64,000 nt of DNA from Pseudomonas sp. Irchel 3E20 (GTDB lineage: Bacteria; Pseudomonadota; Gammaproteobacteria; Pseudomonadales; Pseudomonadaceae). This document shows, one piece after another, positions 17,564 through 26,830 of the stretch. The first letter of the stretch is position 1; each line of letters opens with the position of its first letter. Below the pieces are notes generated by a model. That model searched no databases, was not told the origin of the DNA, and saw only the letters and a list, made by a program, of their open reading frames with translations. The stretch lies in assembly GCF_900187645.1 (NCBI RefSeq), contig NZ_FYEE01000003.1, forward strand, positions 370,552-434,551. The letters run 5' to 3'. The position numbers and the translations under genes are program-made.

Positions 17564-18314
17564 CCTGTGTTTGCTTGCCGCCCTTTGCAGCCCGTTGGCC
17601 TTCGCCCAGTCGGTGACGGTGCAACCCAACTCCCTACTGCGCCTGCCCAATACCACCAGCACCCTGCAATTGGAACGCCTGGACGTGGCGGACTACGCCA
17701 CCCTGCTGATCCCGGCCAACGTGACCCAGGTCGAGGTGGGCCAGTTGCACCTGGGCCACGAAGCACGCATCGCTATCGTGCCCGCCGAGCAGGGCCTGCA
17801 ACTGCGTGTGGCCCATGCGCAATTGGGCACCGGCAGCCAGATCACTTCGCGGGGGGCGCCGGGCAACTACCTTAAAGCGGCCAAACCGGGGCGCAACCTG
17901 GAGCTGCGCATTGATTCGCTCAAAGCCGAACAATTGTCGGTGGACGCCCGTGGCGGCGCCGGCGCGCCGGGCTATGCGGGCCTGGACGGCGCCAACGGCA
18001 AGGCCCCGGGTTGCACCTGGGGCCAGGCCGGGCGCGGGGCCGATGGCGACAACGGCGGCGATGGCCACCCCGGCGCAGCGGGCGCCCAGGTACGCCTAGC
18101 GCTGCCCCACGCTTACCCGCAGGCGCAAATCAAGGTGTTGGTGGACGGCGGCGCCGGCGGTTTGCCCGGCTCGGCGGGTAAGCCGGGTGCCGGTGGCCAG
18201 TCCAAGGGCTGCATCGTCTACCGCGCCGACGGCGGTAAAAGCGGCCGCCCCGGCGCCCAAGGCCAACCCGGCCCGGCAGGTGAAGCCGGCTCGGTGACCC
18301 TGCAACGCCTGTAA
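17556..18314 (+). CDS. Secreted collagen-like glycine-rich protein
   Basis: The 252-residue protein has a signal peptide ending near residue 17 (AFA before QSVTVQP). Residues about 20-125 form a beta-rich domain with repeating Leu/Val strands. From about residue 126 the chain is rich in Gly-x-x triplets (GAGAPGYAGLDGANGKAPG, GADGDNGGDGHPGAAG, GKSGRPGAQGQPGPAG), interrupted by a beta segment (QVRLALPHAYPQAQIKVLV) and two cysteines (CTW, KGC). It resembles short collagen-like surface proteins of bacteria. It overlaps the DUF1145 gene by 8 bases. The function is unknown; an envelope or matrix role is likely. Confidence 0.75.
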   Translation: MRNLCLLAALCSPLAFAQSVTVQPNSLLRLPNTTSTLQLERLDVADYATLLIPANVTQVEVGQLHLGHEARIAIVPAEQGLQLRVAHAQLGTGSQITSRGAPGNYLKAAKPGRNLELRIDSLKAEQLSVDARGGAGAPGYAGLDGANGKAPGCTWGQAGRGADGDNGGDGHPGAAGAQVRLALPHAYPQAQIKVLVDGGAGGLPGSAGKPGAGGQSKGCIVYRADGGKSGRPGAQGQPGPAGEAGSVTLQRL

Positions 18315-18318
18315 CGCC

Positions 18319-18783
18319 TCACAACCCCGGGCGTGCCGCCGCGATGGCCACCAGGCTCAACCCGACCAGCAGGTTGATTCCCACTAAGCGGCGGATCGAA
18401 CCCAGGGCGGCGGCGCCCGCCGCCCAGTCCTCGGCCTGCACCGCTTGGCGCAACAACGGCAGTTGCAGGGCCTGGATGCGGATAAACAGCGCCGTCATCA
18501 CCACGTACAGGCCCATCATCACCTGCACATAGCGCGGCGCGGTCTCGAACCCGTTGAAGCGCAAGTGCATCAGCCCCGTGCCGCTGATCGGCAACAGCAC
18601 CACCGCCACCCACACCCACACGAAAAACCGGGGGAACACATCGGCCCACAGCGTCAGGCGCGCTGGGCCTTGCAGCGCCTTAACGGCGGCGGGGCGCAAG
18701 ACCATCCAGGCGAAAAACATACCGCCGACCCACACCAGCGCGGCCAGCACATGGAGGGTGTAAAGAAGGGCAAAGACTGTCAT
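18319..18783 (-). CDS. CopD-family four-helix membrane protein
   Basis: The 154-residue inner-membrane protein has four hydrophobic segments. The first contains LHVLAALVWVGGMFFAW, typical of the CopD/YozB-like superfamily, and the loop RFFVWVWV plus MHLRFNG matches the remaining helices. Some members of the family assist copper import or resistance, but small stand-alone members lack a proven role. The gene reads toward the collagen-like gene (4 bases between the stops) and divergently from dinG. Confidence 0.75.
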   Translation of the reverse strand: MTVFALLYTLHVLAALVWVGGMFFAWMVLRPAAVKALQGPARLTLWADVFPRFFVWVWVAVVLLPISGTGLMHLRFNGFETAPRYVQVMMGLYVVMTALFIRIQALQLPLLRQAVQAEDWAAGAAALGSIRRLVGINLLVGLSLVAIAAARPGL

Positions 18784-18882
18784 GGGGGTACTCCGTTCTG
18801 CGCGGGATTAATTAGCGGGGTATGATAGCGGCCGATCCGAACCACTGAAAATTTATCCAGCGTTTTGCGCGCCCAGACAACC

Positions 18883-21027
18883 ATGATTAGCACCGAACTC
18901 AAAACCACGATCCAGGGCGCCTACTCGCGTTTTCTCGAAGCCAAGAGCCTCAAGCCGCGTTACGGCCAGCGCCTGATGATTGCCGAAGTGGCCAAGGTCC
19001 TGGGCGATATCGATACCGACGACGAAGGCCGGCGCAGTGGCGACCCGGCGGTGGTGGCGGTGGAGGCCGGCACCGGTACGGGCAAGACCGTGGCCTACAG
19101 CCTGGCCGCCATCCCCACCGCCAAGGCCGCGGGCAAGCGCCTGGTGATCGCCACCGCCACCGTGGCCCTGCAAGAGCAGATCGTCTACAAAGACCTGCCC
19201 GACCTGATGCGCAACAGTGGCCTGAATTTCACCTTCGCCCTGGCCAAGGGGCGCGGGCGCTACATGTGCCTGTCCAAGCTCGACATGTTGCTGCAAGAAG
19301 GCCACGCGCAAACCGCCACGGCCCAGCTGTTTGAAGAAGAAGGCTTCAGGATCGAGGTCGATGAGGCCAGCCAGAAGCTGTTTACCAGCATGATCGAAAA
19401 ACTTGCCGGCAATAAATGGGACGGCGACCGCGACAGTTGGTCCACCGCCCTGGAAGACGCCGACTGGGCGCGCCTGACCACCGACCACAGCCAATGCACC
19501 AACCGCCACTGCCCCAACTTCGGCCAGTGCGCCTTTTATAAGGCCCGCGAAGGCATGGGCAAGGTTGACGTGATCGTCACCAACCACGACATGGTCCTGG
19601 CCGACCTGGCCCTGGGCGGCGGCGCCGTGCTGCCGGACCCGCGCGACACCCTCTACGTGTTCGACGAAGGCCACCACCTGCCCGACAAGGCCATCGGCCA
19701 TTTCGCCCACTACACGCGCCTGCGCTCCACCGCCGACTGGCTGGAAACCACCGCCAAGAACCTCACCAAATTGCTCGCCCAACACCCGCTGCCCGGCGAT
19801 TTAGGCAAGTTGATCGAGCAGGTGCCGGAGCTGGCGCGCGAGATCAAGACCCAGCAGCAGTTCATGTTCACCGCGTGCGAGCAGGTGGCCGACTTCAAAC
19901 CCGGTGAAGACGTCGAGGGCCGCGAGCGCCCGCGCCACCGTTTTGTCGGCGGGGTGATCCCCGAGCACATGCGCGAAATGGGCATCGAGTTGAAGAAGGG
20001 GTTCTCGCGCCTCACTGACCTGTTCACCCGCCTCACCGACCTGCTCAAGGAAGGCATGGACGGCGAGGTCAACATCGGCATCGCCAGCAACCAGGCCGAG
20101 GAGTGGTACCCGCTGTTCGGCAGCCTGCTGTCGCGCTCGCAAGGCAACTGGGAGCTGTGGACCGCGTTCACCGTCGAAGACCCGGACGACAACCCGCCCA
20201 TGGCGCGGTGGCTGACCCTGGCCGAAAGCGGTTCGCTGTTCGACATCGAGGTCAACGCCAGCCCCATCCTGGCCGCCGAGATGCTGCGCCGCAACCTGTG
20301 GAACGTGGCCTACGGCGCCCTGGTAACCTCGGCCACCCTGACTGCTCTGGGCACCTTCGAGCGTTTTCGCATGCGGGCCGGCCTACCGAAAAAAGCCGTC
20401 ACCGCCGTAGTTCCCAGCCCCTTCCACCACGCCGACGCCGGCGTGCTGCGGGTGCCCGACCTGCGCGCCGACCCCCGCGACGCGGCCGCCCACACGGCGG
20501 CGATCATCCGCGACCTGCCTGCGTTGGTGGAAGGCTCGCGTGGCACCCTGGTGCTGTTTTCCTCGCGCAAACAGATGCAGGACGTGTTCGATGGCCTGGA
20601 GCGCGACTGGCGCAAGCAGGTGTTTATCCAGGGCAACCTGTCCAAGCAGGAAACCCTGAACAAGCACAAGGCGCGGGTCGATGGCGGTGATTCCAGTGTG
20701 CTCTTCGGCCTGGCCAGTTTCGCCGAGGGCGTGGACTTGCCGGGCGCCTACTGCGAGCACGTGGTGATCGCCAAGATCCCGTTTTCCGTGCCGGACGATC
20801 CGGTGGAAGCGGCGCTGGCCGAATGGATCGAGGCCCGGGGCGGCAACCCGTTCATGGAAATTTCCGTGCCCGACGCCTCGCTCAAACTGGTCCAGGCCTG
20901 CGGGCGCCTGCTGCGCACCGAACAGGACCGGGGCACCATCACCCTGCTGGACCGGCGCCTGGTCACCCAGCGCTACGGCAAAGCCATCCTCAATGCGCTG
21001 CCGCCGTTTCGCCGGGAAATTTCCTGA
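18883..21027 (+). CDS. dinG: ATP-dependent DNA helicase DinG
   Basis: This 714-residue superfamily 2 helicase is of the XPD-like iron-sulphur type. Walker A is AGTGTGKTVAY near residues 66-76. Four cysteines that would hold the 4Fe-4S cluster are in YMC, SQC, RHC and GQC, between about residues 127 and 216, and the Walker B box is DEGHH near residue 263. The C-terminal half carries the second RecA domain, with LFGLASFAEGVD and QACGRLLRT (motif VI). It unwinds D-loops, R-loops and other structures with 5' to 3' polarity. I chose the ATG at 18883; a TTG 18 bases upstream would give a non-conserved N-terminus. Confidence 0.95.
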   Translation: MISTELKTTIQGAYSRFLEAKSLKPRYGQRLMIAEVAKVLGDIDTDDEGRRSGDPAVVAVEAGTGTGKTVAYSLAAIPTAKAAGKRLVIATATVALQEQIVYKDLPDLMRNSGLNFTFALAKGRGRYMCLSKLDMLLQEGHAQTATAQLFEEEGFRIEVDEASQKLFTSMIEKLAGNKWDGDRDSWSTALEDADWARLTTDHSQCTNRHCPNFGQCAFYKAREGMGKVDVIVTNHDMVLADLALGGGAVLPDPRDTLYVFDEGHHLPDKAIGHFAHYTRLRSTADWLETTAKNLTKLLAQHPLPGDLGKLIEQVPELAREIKTQQQFMFTACEQVADFKPGEDVEGRERPRHRFVGGVIPEHMREMGIELKKGFSRLTDLFTRLTDLLKEGMDGEVNIGIASNQAEEWYPLFGSLLSRSQGNWELWTAFTVEDPDDNPPMARWLTLAESGSLFDIEVNASPILAAEMLRRNLWNVAYGALVTSATLTALGTFERFRMRAGLPKKAVTAVVPSPFHHADAGVLRVPDLRADPRDAAAHTAAIIRDLPALVEGSRGTLVLFSSRKQMQDVFDGLERDWRKQVFIQGNLSKQETLNKHKARVDGGDSSVLFGLASFAEGVDLPGAYCEHVVIAKIPFSVPDDPVEAALAEWIEARGGNPFMEISVPDASLKLVQACGRLLRTEQDRGTITLLDRRLVTQRYGKAILNALPPFRREIS

Positions 21028-21030
21028 AGT

Positions 21031-21054
21031 GGCGTGGGCCTTTGCGCCCACGCC
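21031..21054 (+). terminator. GC-rich hairpin after dinG
   Basis: GGCGTGGGC and GCCCACGCC pair around CTTTGC three bases after the dinG stop. No T run follows, so it may stabilise the 3' end or be a weak terminator. Confidence 0.5.
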
Positions 21055-21115
21055 CGTCTGATATCCACCTTCGCACGCTGGCCAAACCCTGGTCGTTAGG
21101 GAGAAACCCGTACCC

Positions 21116-23314
21116 ATGATTCGCCGTTCGTTGCCCGCCGTATTTGCCCTGATGTTCGCCGCGCCCCTGTGGGCCGCCCCCCAGACCCTGTTCAACTTCG
21201 TGCGCCCCGCCGAAGTGGTACGGGTGTTGACCGAGGACACCCGCCTGCCGCAATCGAACGCCGAGCAAACGGCTGAAGGCGAGGTACTGCGCCGGGTGAT
21301 CTTCAACCCCAGCCCCCGGCCAACCTTGCGCCTGGCCCCACAAACCGGTGCGTGGGACTGGTCCAGCGCCGAGGCCATGAGCCTGCGCCTGCAAAACGGC
21401 ATGAACTGGGCGGTGACCCTGCACATCACCGTGCAAAGCAACGACGGCCGCACCTTGGTCAGCCGCATCGACCTGCCGGCCGGCCCGGCGCAGACCCTGC
21501 TGGTGCCCTTGCAGGCCACATCGCCCCTGGCCCGGGGCATGACGGCCGGGCCGCCGATGCCGATTACCGTGCAGGGCCAGCGCATCCTGCTGGCCAGCAG
21601 CGCCGGGGCCATCGACCGCAGCCAGGTGGTTTCGGTGGCGCTGTCGATGGACCAGCCCCGGGCGGCGCAGAGCCTGCTGCTGGAACGCTTCGGCACCCAG
21701 GACATGGGCGCGGTGGTCGAGGCGGCCTACGGCGCGGTAGTGGACGCCCATGGCCAATCCACCCGCGCACGCTGGCCGGAAAAAATCGCCAGCGACGAAC
21801 AGCTCAAGACCCACGCCGCCCGCGAGCAGCAGCAACTCGACACCTGGCTCGCTCAGCGCCAGCAGGCCACCCTGGACCTGTATGGCGGTTCGATCGCCGT
21901 GCCGGCCTTCAGTGCCAGCGGCTTCTTTCGCACGCAAAAGCGCGGCGAGCGCTGGTACCTGGTGACGCCGTTGGGGCACGCCTTCTATTCCCTGGGGGTC
22001 AACGCCGTGGCGGCGGATGCCGGGCGCACCTACGTCGCCGGCCGCGAGGCGATGTTCAGCGCCTTGCCCGAAGCCGGCACGCCCCTGGCGGCCTACTACG
22101 GTGCAGGCGATAACCGTGGCGGCAACGGCGCGGATCAGGGCCGAGGGTTCAACCACGGGCGCTGGTTCGACTTTTATGGCGCCAACCTGCAACGCACCTA
22201 CGGCCAACCCTGCCTCGATGAGGCCGCACCGTGCCCGCCGATGGCCTTCGACGAGCAACGCTGGGCCCGTCATACCCTCGACCGCTTGCAGGCCTGGGGC
22301 TTCAACACGGTGGGCAACTGGAGCGCGCCCGTGCTGGGCAACAGCGACCGCGTGCCCTACACCCTGGCGCTGTCCATCGTCGGCGATTACGCCAGCGTCA
22401 GCACCGGCAGCGACTGGTGGGGCGCCATGCCCGACCCCTTCGACCCACGCTTTGCCATGGCCACCGAGCGCGCGGTGGCGATTGCTGCCCGCGATCACCG
22501 CCAGGACCCTTGGCTGATTGGCTACTTCGCTGACAACGAACTGGCCTGGGCCGGCCCCGGCGACACGCCCCAGGCGCGCTATGCCTTGGCATTGGGCACT
22601 TTGCGCCTGACCACCGACGCCCCGGCCAAGCGCGCCTTCCTCAAGCAATTGCGCGACAAGTACCGCAACCAGGCCGGGTTGTCCCAGGCCTGGGGTATCG
22701 AATTGAGCGCGTGGGAACTGCTGGAAGACCCGGGCTTCGCGGCGCCGCTGCCCAGCGCCGAACACCCGCAGATCGAAGCCGACTACCAGCATTTTCAGCA
22801 GGTATTCGCCGACACCTACTTCAAGACCATCGCCGATTCGCTGCAATGGCACGCGCCCAATCACCTGCTGCTGGGCGGCCGGTTTGCCGTCAACACGCCC
22901 CAGGCCTTACAGGCCTGCGCCCGGTACTGCGACGTGTTGAGCCTCAACCTCTATACCCTCAAACCCCAGGACGGCCATGATTTTGTTGCCCTGCGGGCGC
23001 TGGACAAACCGGTGCTGATTAGCGAGTTCAACTTCGGCTCCCGGGACCGCGGGCCGTTCTGGGGCGGCATCACCGAACTGGCTCGCGAAGAAGACCGCGG
23101 CCCGGCCTACGCGCACTTTCTCCAGCAGGCCCTGGCCGAGCCGTCGATTGTCGGCGTGCACTGGTTCCAGTACCTGGACCAACCCGTTACCGGGCGCCTG
23201 CTGGACGGCGAAAACGGCCACTTCGGCCTGGTGGGCATCACCGACGTGCCGTTCCAAGACTTTGTGCAGAGCGTGCGTAAAAGCAACCTGCAAGCAATCG
23301 AAACCCTACCGTAG
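21116..23314 (+). CDS. Secreted agarase-like glycoside hydrolase (GH50/GH42-type TIM barrel)
   Basis: The 732-residue protein has a signal peptide ending near residue 21 (PLWA before APQTLF). An N-terminal beta-sandwich region (about 25-250) is followed by a TIM barrel. The acid/base glutamate is in GYFADNELAW (E475) and the nucleophile candidate in LISEFNFGS (E637). The DNE and SEF contexts match the GH-A clan, closest to the GH50 beta-agarases. The predicted activity is exo-type cleavage of a beta-galactan or related polymer in the periplasm or outside the cell; agar itself is unlikely to be the natural substrate. It reads alone between dinG and an esterase. Confidence 0.75.
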   Translation: MIRRSLPAVFALMFAAPLWAAPQTLFNFVRPAEVVRVLTEDTRLPQSNAEQTAEGEVLRRVIFNPSPRPTLRLAPQTGAWDWSSAEAMSLRLQNGMNWAVTLHITVQSNDGRTLVSRIDLPAGPAQTLLVPLQATSPLARGMTAGPPMPITVQGQRILLASSAGAIDRSQVVSVALSMDQPRAAQSLLLERFGTQDMGAVVEAAYGAVVDAHGQSTRARWPEKIASDEQLKTHAAREQQQLDTWLAQRQQATLDLYGGSIAVPAFSASGFFRTQKRGERWYLVTPLGHAFYSLGVNAVAADAGRTYVAGREAMFSALPEAGTPLAAYYGAGDNRGGNGADQGRGFNHGRWFDFYGANLQRTYGQPCLDEAAPCPPMAFDEQRWARHTLDRLQAWGFNTVGNWSAPVLGNSDRVPYTLALSIVGDYASVSTGSDWWGAMPDPFDPRFAMATERAVAIAARDHRQDPWLIGYFADNELAWAGPGDTPQARYALALGTLRLTTDAPAKRAFLKQLRDKYRNQAGLSQAWGIELSAWELLEDPGFAAPLPSAEHPQIEADYQHFQQVFADTYFKTIADSLQWHAPNHLLLGGRFAVNTPQALQACARYCDVLSLNLYTLKPQDGHDFVALRALDKPVLISEFNFGSRDRGPFWGGITELAREEDRGPAYAHFLQQALAEPSIVGVHWFQYLDQPVTGRLLDGENGHFGLVGITDVPFQDFVQSVRKSNLQAIETLP

Positions 23315-23480
23315 CAAGCGCGCTTGCCCGGGCTGGGATGCGAAGCGCCCCGTTATGATTCATCCCCGGCACCATTGCGCAGCCGAACGCGGCCAAGCTC
23401 GCTCGCTACCGTTCCCAAAACCCTCCAAGGCTGGAACAATGCGGGCCACTTTGTAACGCGAAAAAACGGGGGAGCACCGG

Positions 23481-24626
23481 GTGCAGATTCAGGGTCATTA
23501 CGAGCTTAAATTCGAAGCCGTGCGCGAAGCCTTCGCGGCGCTGTTCGACGATCCCCAGGAACGTGGCGCGGCGCTGTGCATCCAGGTCGGCGGGGAAACC
23601 GTGGTCGACCTCTGGGCCGGCACCGCCGACAAGGACGCCAGCGTGGCCTGGCACAGCGACACTATTGCCAACCTGTTCTCCTGCACCAAGACCTTCACCG
23701 CCGTCACCGCCCTGCAACTGGTGGCCGAAGGCAAGTTGCAGCTCGATGCCCCGGTGGCCCGCTACTGGCCCGAATTCGCGGCGGCGGGCAAGGAAGGCGT
23801 GACCCTGCGCCACCTGCTCAGCCACCGCGCGGGCCTGCCGGCGTTACGCGAGCTGCTGCCGCCCGAGGCGCTGTATGACTGGAACACCATGGTCACGGCC
23901 CTGGCGGCAGAAGCGCCATGGTGGACCCCCGGCGAAGGCCATGGTTATGCCGCCATCACCTACGGCTGGCTGGTGGGCGAATTGCTGCGCCGCGCCGACG
24001 GCCGTGGCCCCGGCGAGTCCATCGTGGCGCGGGTGGCACGGCCCTTGGGGCTGGATTTCCATGTTGGCCTGGCCGATGAAGAGTTCCACCGCGTCGCCCA
24101 TATCGCCCGGGGCAAAGGCAACGTCGGCGACGCCGCGGCCCAGCGCCTGCTGCACGTGACGATGCGCGAACCCACGGCCATGACCACCCGGGCGTTCACC
24201 AACCCGCCGTCGATCCTCACCAGCACCAACAAACCCGAATGGCGGCGCATGCAGCAACCGGCCGCCAACGGCCACGGCAACGCCCGCAGCTTGGCGGGGT
24301 TCTACAGCGGCCTGCTCGACGGCAGCCTGCTGGAAGCCGACATGCTCGAAGAACTGACCCGCGAACACAGCTTGGGCGAAGACAAGACCCTGCTGACCCG
24401 CACCCGGTTCGGCCTGGGCTGCATGCTCGACCAACCGGATGTGCCCAACGCCACCTTCGGCCTCGGCCCACGGGCCTTCGGCCACCCGGGCGCGGGCGGC
24501 TCGGTGGGGTTCGCCGACCCGCAGCATGACGTGGCCTTTGGCTTCGTCACCAACACCCTGGGGCCCTATGTGCTGATGGACCCACGGGCGCAGAAACTGG
24601 TACGGGTACTGGCCGGCTGTCTGTAA
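23481..24626 (+). CDS. Serine hydrolase of the beta-lactamase/EstB esterase family
   Basis: The 381-residue protein has the family catalytic motif SxxK as SCTK (Ser67, Lys70), with the tyrosine motif probably YGW (about residue 161) and the C-terminal HPGAGGS box replacing KTG. This is the class C beta-lactamase fold as used by family VIII carboxylesterases. There is no signal peptide, so it is cytoplasmic and more likely an esterase than a beta-lactamase. The start is a GTG at 23481, preceded by GGGGGAG with good spacing. Confidence 0.88.
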   Translation: MQIQGHYELKFEAVREAFAALFDDPQERGAALCIQVGGETVVDLWAGTADKDASVAWHSDTIANLFSCTKTFTAVTALQLVAEGKLQLDAPVARYWPEFAAAGKEGVTLRHLLSHRAGLPALRELLPPEALYDWNTMVTALAAEAPWWTPGEGHGYAAITYGWLVGELLRRADGRGPGESIVARVARPLGLDFHVGLADEEFHRVAHIARGKGNVGDAAAQRLLHVTMREPTAMTTRAFTNPPSILTSTNKPEWRRMQQPAANGHGNARSLAGFYSGLLDGSLLEADMLEELTREHSLGEDKTLLTRTRFGLGCMLDQPDVPNATFGLGPRAFGHPGAGGSVGFADPQHDVAFGFVTNTLGPYVLMDPRAQKLVRVLAGCL

Positions 24627-24765
24627 GGGCAAACACGGCAGGAACCCTGTGCTATTTGTGTTTTCCAACGGGCTGTTTGTGCGTGGTGTGGGCGCCCGCT
24701 TGCTACAACAACAGCCGCAGTTCGGCCCGCTGCCGATTTTTTTCATCTCATTTTTTGGATTTTCA

Positions 24766-25746
24766 ATGTCATCTCATAAATTCGTCGCGCTGGGGCTTTG
24801 CCTGGCGATCACCGGTTGCGCACAGACGCCTCAATCCGATTCCGATGGCGGCCACTGGTGGCAGTTCGGTTCTTCCGAAAAAGTCGCCGAGCAGCGCCCG
24901 GCCCCTGTGCCTGCCAAACCTGCGCCAGTGGTAGCCAAGGCCGAAACCGGCGGCAACTGGTGGTGGCCGTTTGGCGGCAAGGATAAAGCCGCGACCAAGG
25001 CCGTGCCCATGCCCGACCCAAAAATCACCCAGGCCTGGCTCGATGACTACGAACCGCGCCTGCGCACGGCCATCAAGGACAGCAACCTGGAGCTGGAGCG
25101 CCGGGAAAACGTGCTGGTGGTGACGGCGCCGGTGGACGGCTCGTTCAACCCGGATCGCCCGGCCATGCTGCTGCCCGTGACCCTCGGGCCGTTCACCCGG
25201 GTGGCGAAGATCCTCGAAGTGGACCCCAAGACCGCCGTGCTGGTGCTCGGCCACGCCGACACCTCGGGGGCTGCACCGGCGAACCTGAAGTTGAGCCAGG
25301 AGCGCGCCCAGTCGGTGGCCTCGATCTTCCGCCTCAGCGGCTTGCAGCGTGATCGCCTGAGCCTGCGCGGTATGGGCTCGGACGCCCCGCGCGCGGCCAA
25401 TGACAGCGTCGAAGGGCGCGCCCTGAACCGCCGTGTGGAAATCCTCCTCACGCCCCAAGCCACCATGCTGGCCCTGCTGAGCAAGTACAACATGCCGGCG
25501 CCGGCCCCTGTGCGCCTGGTGGCCGTGCAGGACGTCAAGCCCGCCGCCAAGCCCGCCGTGGCCCCGGCCGTGGCAGCCAAGAAAGCCGTGCCAGCGAAAA
25601 AACCGGCCGCCACCAAAAAAGCGGCGGTCAAGGCCCCGGCCAAGAAGCAACCGGCCAAGACCCCAACGCCGGCGAAAAAACCTGTTCCGGCCAAGGCTGC
25701 CAGTACCGCGAAAAAAGTCGCGGCGGCCGATACCGTCAAAAAATAA
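24766..25746 (+). CDS. OmpA-family lipoprotein with lysine/alanine/proline-rich tail
   Basis: The 326-residue protein starts at an ATG with only a weak ribosome site and has lipobox ITGC (Cys18). Its OmpA domain (about residues 95-235) contains LVLGHADTSGAAPANLKLSQERA and ends in GRALNRRVEI. Unlike typical OmpA lipoproteins it continues with about 70 residues made of Lys-Lys-Pro-Ala type repeats (AKKPAATKKAAVKAP), similar in composition to histone H1-like AlgP tails. In the cell envelope such a positive tail could bind LPS, teichoic-like polymers or nucleic acid. The third OmpA lipoprotein in the window, 20-some bases before pdxH. Confidence 0.88.
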   Translation: MSSHKFVALGLCLAITGCAQTPQSDSDGGHWWQFGSSEKVAEQRPAPVPAKPAPVVAKAETGGNWWWPFGGKDKAATKAVPMPDPKITQAWLDDYEPRLRTAIKDSNLELERRENVLVVTAPVDGSFNPDRPAMLLPVTLGPFTRVAKILEVDPKTAVLVLGHADTSGAAPANLKLSQERAQSVASIFRLSGLQRDRLSLRGMGSDAPRAANDSVEGRALNRRVEILLTPQATMLALLSKYNMPAPAPVRLVAVQDVKPAAKPAVAPAVAAKKAVPAKKPAATKKAAVKAPAKKQPAKTPTPAKKPVPAKAASTAKKVAAADTVKK

Positions 25747-25770
25747 CGCTGCTCGAACAAGGAAAGCGCC

Positions 25771-26418
25771 ATGACTCAAGCCCTGGCCGATATGCGCCGC
25801 GACTACATCCGCGATGGCCTCACCGAAGCCCAGGCGCCCGGTGAGCCGTTCGCACTGTTTCACCAATGGTTCGCCGAGGCGGTAAAAACCGAACAGCCGC
25901 CGGTGGAGGCCAATGCCATGACCCTGGCCACGGTCGACGAGGAGGGCCGCCCCCATTGCCGCATCCTGTTGCTCAAGGGCCTGGACGAGCAGGGCTTCAC
26001 CTTCTTCACCAACTATGAAAGTGCCAAGGGCCGGCAACTGGTGGCGCGGCCGTTTGCGGCCATGACGTTTTTCTGGCCGACCCTGGAGCGCCAGGTACGA
26101 ATCGAAGGGCGGGTGGTCAAGGTCACGGCGCAGGAGTCTGATGCCTATTACCAAGTGCGGCCGCTGGGCAGCCGCCTCGGTGCCTGGGCTTCACCCCAGA
26201 GCCGGGTGATTGCCGATCGCCAGGAACTCGAAGGCTTGCTCAAGGCCACCGAGGCGCGTTTCAGCGACAGCCAGCCCGATTGCCCGCAGCATTGGGGCGG
26301 CTATCGCCTGCTGCCCGAGCGCATCGAGTTTTGGCAGGGCCGGGCGAGCCGCTTGCATGATCGCCTCAACTACCGCGCGCAGGGCGGCGGCTGGCTGCGC
26401 GAACGACTGGCGCCCTGA
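25771..26418 (+). CDS. pdxH: Pyridoxamine 5'-phosphate oxidase
   Basis: This 215-residue FMN enzyme oxidises pyridoxine or pyridoxamine 5'-phosphate to PLP, the last step of vitamin B6 synthesis and salvage. The FMN-binding segment [25 protein letters not shown] is near residues 67-91. The substrate-binding end is [13 protein letters not shown] near residue 188, and the protein closes with [17 protein letters not shown], the standard PdxH terminus. Length is typical. The ATG is preceded by AAGGAAAG, 24 bases after the OmpA stop, so the two genes may be co-transcribed. Confidence 0.97.
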   Translation: MTQALADMRRDYIRDGLTEAQAPGEPFALFHQWFAEAVKTEQPPVEANAMTLATVDEEGRPHCRILLLKGLDEQGFTFFTNYESAKGRQLVARPFAAMTFFWPTLERQVRIEGRVVKVTAQESDAYYQVRPLGSRLGAWASPQSRVIADRQELEGLLKATEARFSDSQPDCPQHWGGYRLLPERIEFWQGRASRLHDRLNYRAQGGGWLRERLAP

Positions 26419-26423
26419 GCAGT

Positions 26424-26660
26424 CTACTGCTCGCGGTACTGCGCCGCGCTGGCCTCTAGCCACTGCGGTAGGTCGCGGCGCTTGATCTTCTGGGCGTGGG
26501 CGTTGGCCAGTTGTTCAAGCATGAAGGCTTTTTTACGGGGATCGTTGCCAGCCATGGACAGGGCCAGGTCGCGATCCACCCAGCGCTTGATCCGCACATA
26601 GAGCCACCAGTGAAAGTACAGCCCGGCCAGGGTGGTGGCGACGATGATGAAGTAATCCAT
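26424..26660 (-). CDS. Small membrane-anchored conserved protein, unknown function
   Basis: The 78-residue protein has one N-terminal hydrophobic segment (IIVATTLAGLYFHWWLYV, about residues 5-22) and then a charged helical tail with RKKAFMLEQLANAHAQKIKRRDLPQWLE. A single-span inner-membrane protein with a cytoplasmic tail is likely. It ends 5 bases from the convergent pdxH stop. I recall an orthologue in the same place in P. aeruginosa. I chose the ATG at 26660 because it precedes the membrane segment directly and lies just after GGATTTCC. Confidence 0.7.
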   Translation of the reverse strand: MDYFIIVATTLAGLYFHWWLYVRIKRWVDRDLALSMAGNDPRKKAFMLEQLANAHAQKIKRRDLPQWLEASAAQYREQ

Positions 26661-26830
26661 GGAAATCCTTGGGTGTGCGGCGCAGTTTGTAGGAGTTGGC
26701 GCTACTGTTTGATGAAAGATCGGTTGCGCCTGTACGGCGCCTGAATGGAAACATGTTAATCCCCACGGCGCCGTGACAGGCGTCAAGCTGCGCAGTTTAA
26801 TGAATACCTGTCCTTTTTGGAGTTGATGCT

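Noticed and set aside
18865..18882. TTG start 18 bases upstream of dinG
   Set aside because: It adds six non-conserved residues; the ATG at 18883 fits DinG length better.
20990..22864. Open frame of 624 codons on the minus strand across the end of dinG and the glycosidase gene
   Set aside because: It crosses two well-supported plus-strand genes and shows only the Gly/Ala/Arg/His-rich composition of a shadow frame.
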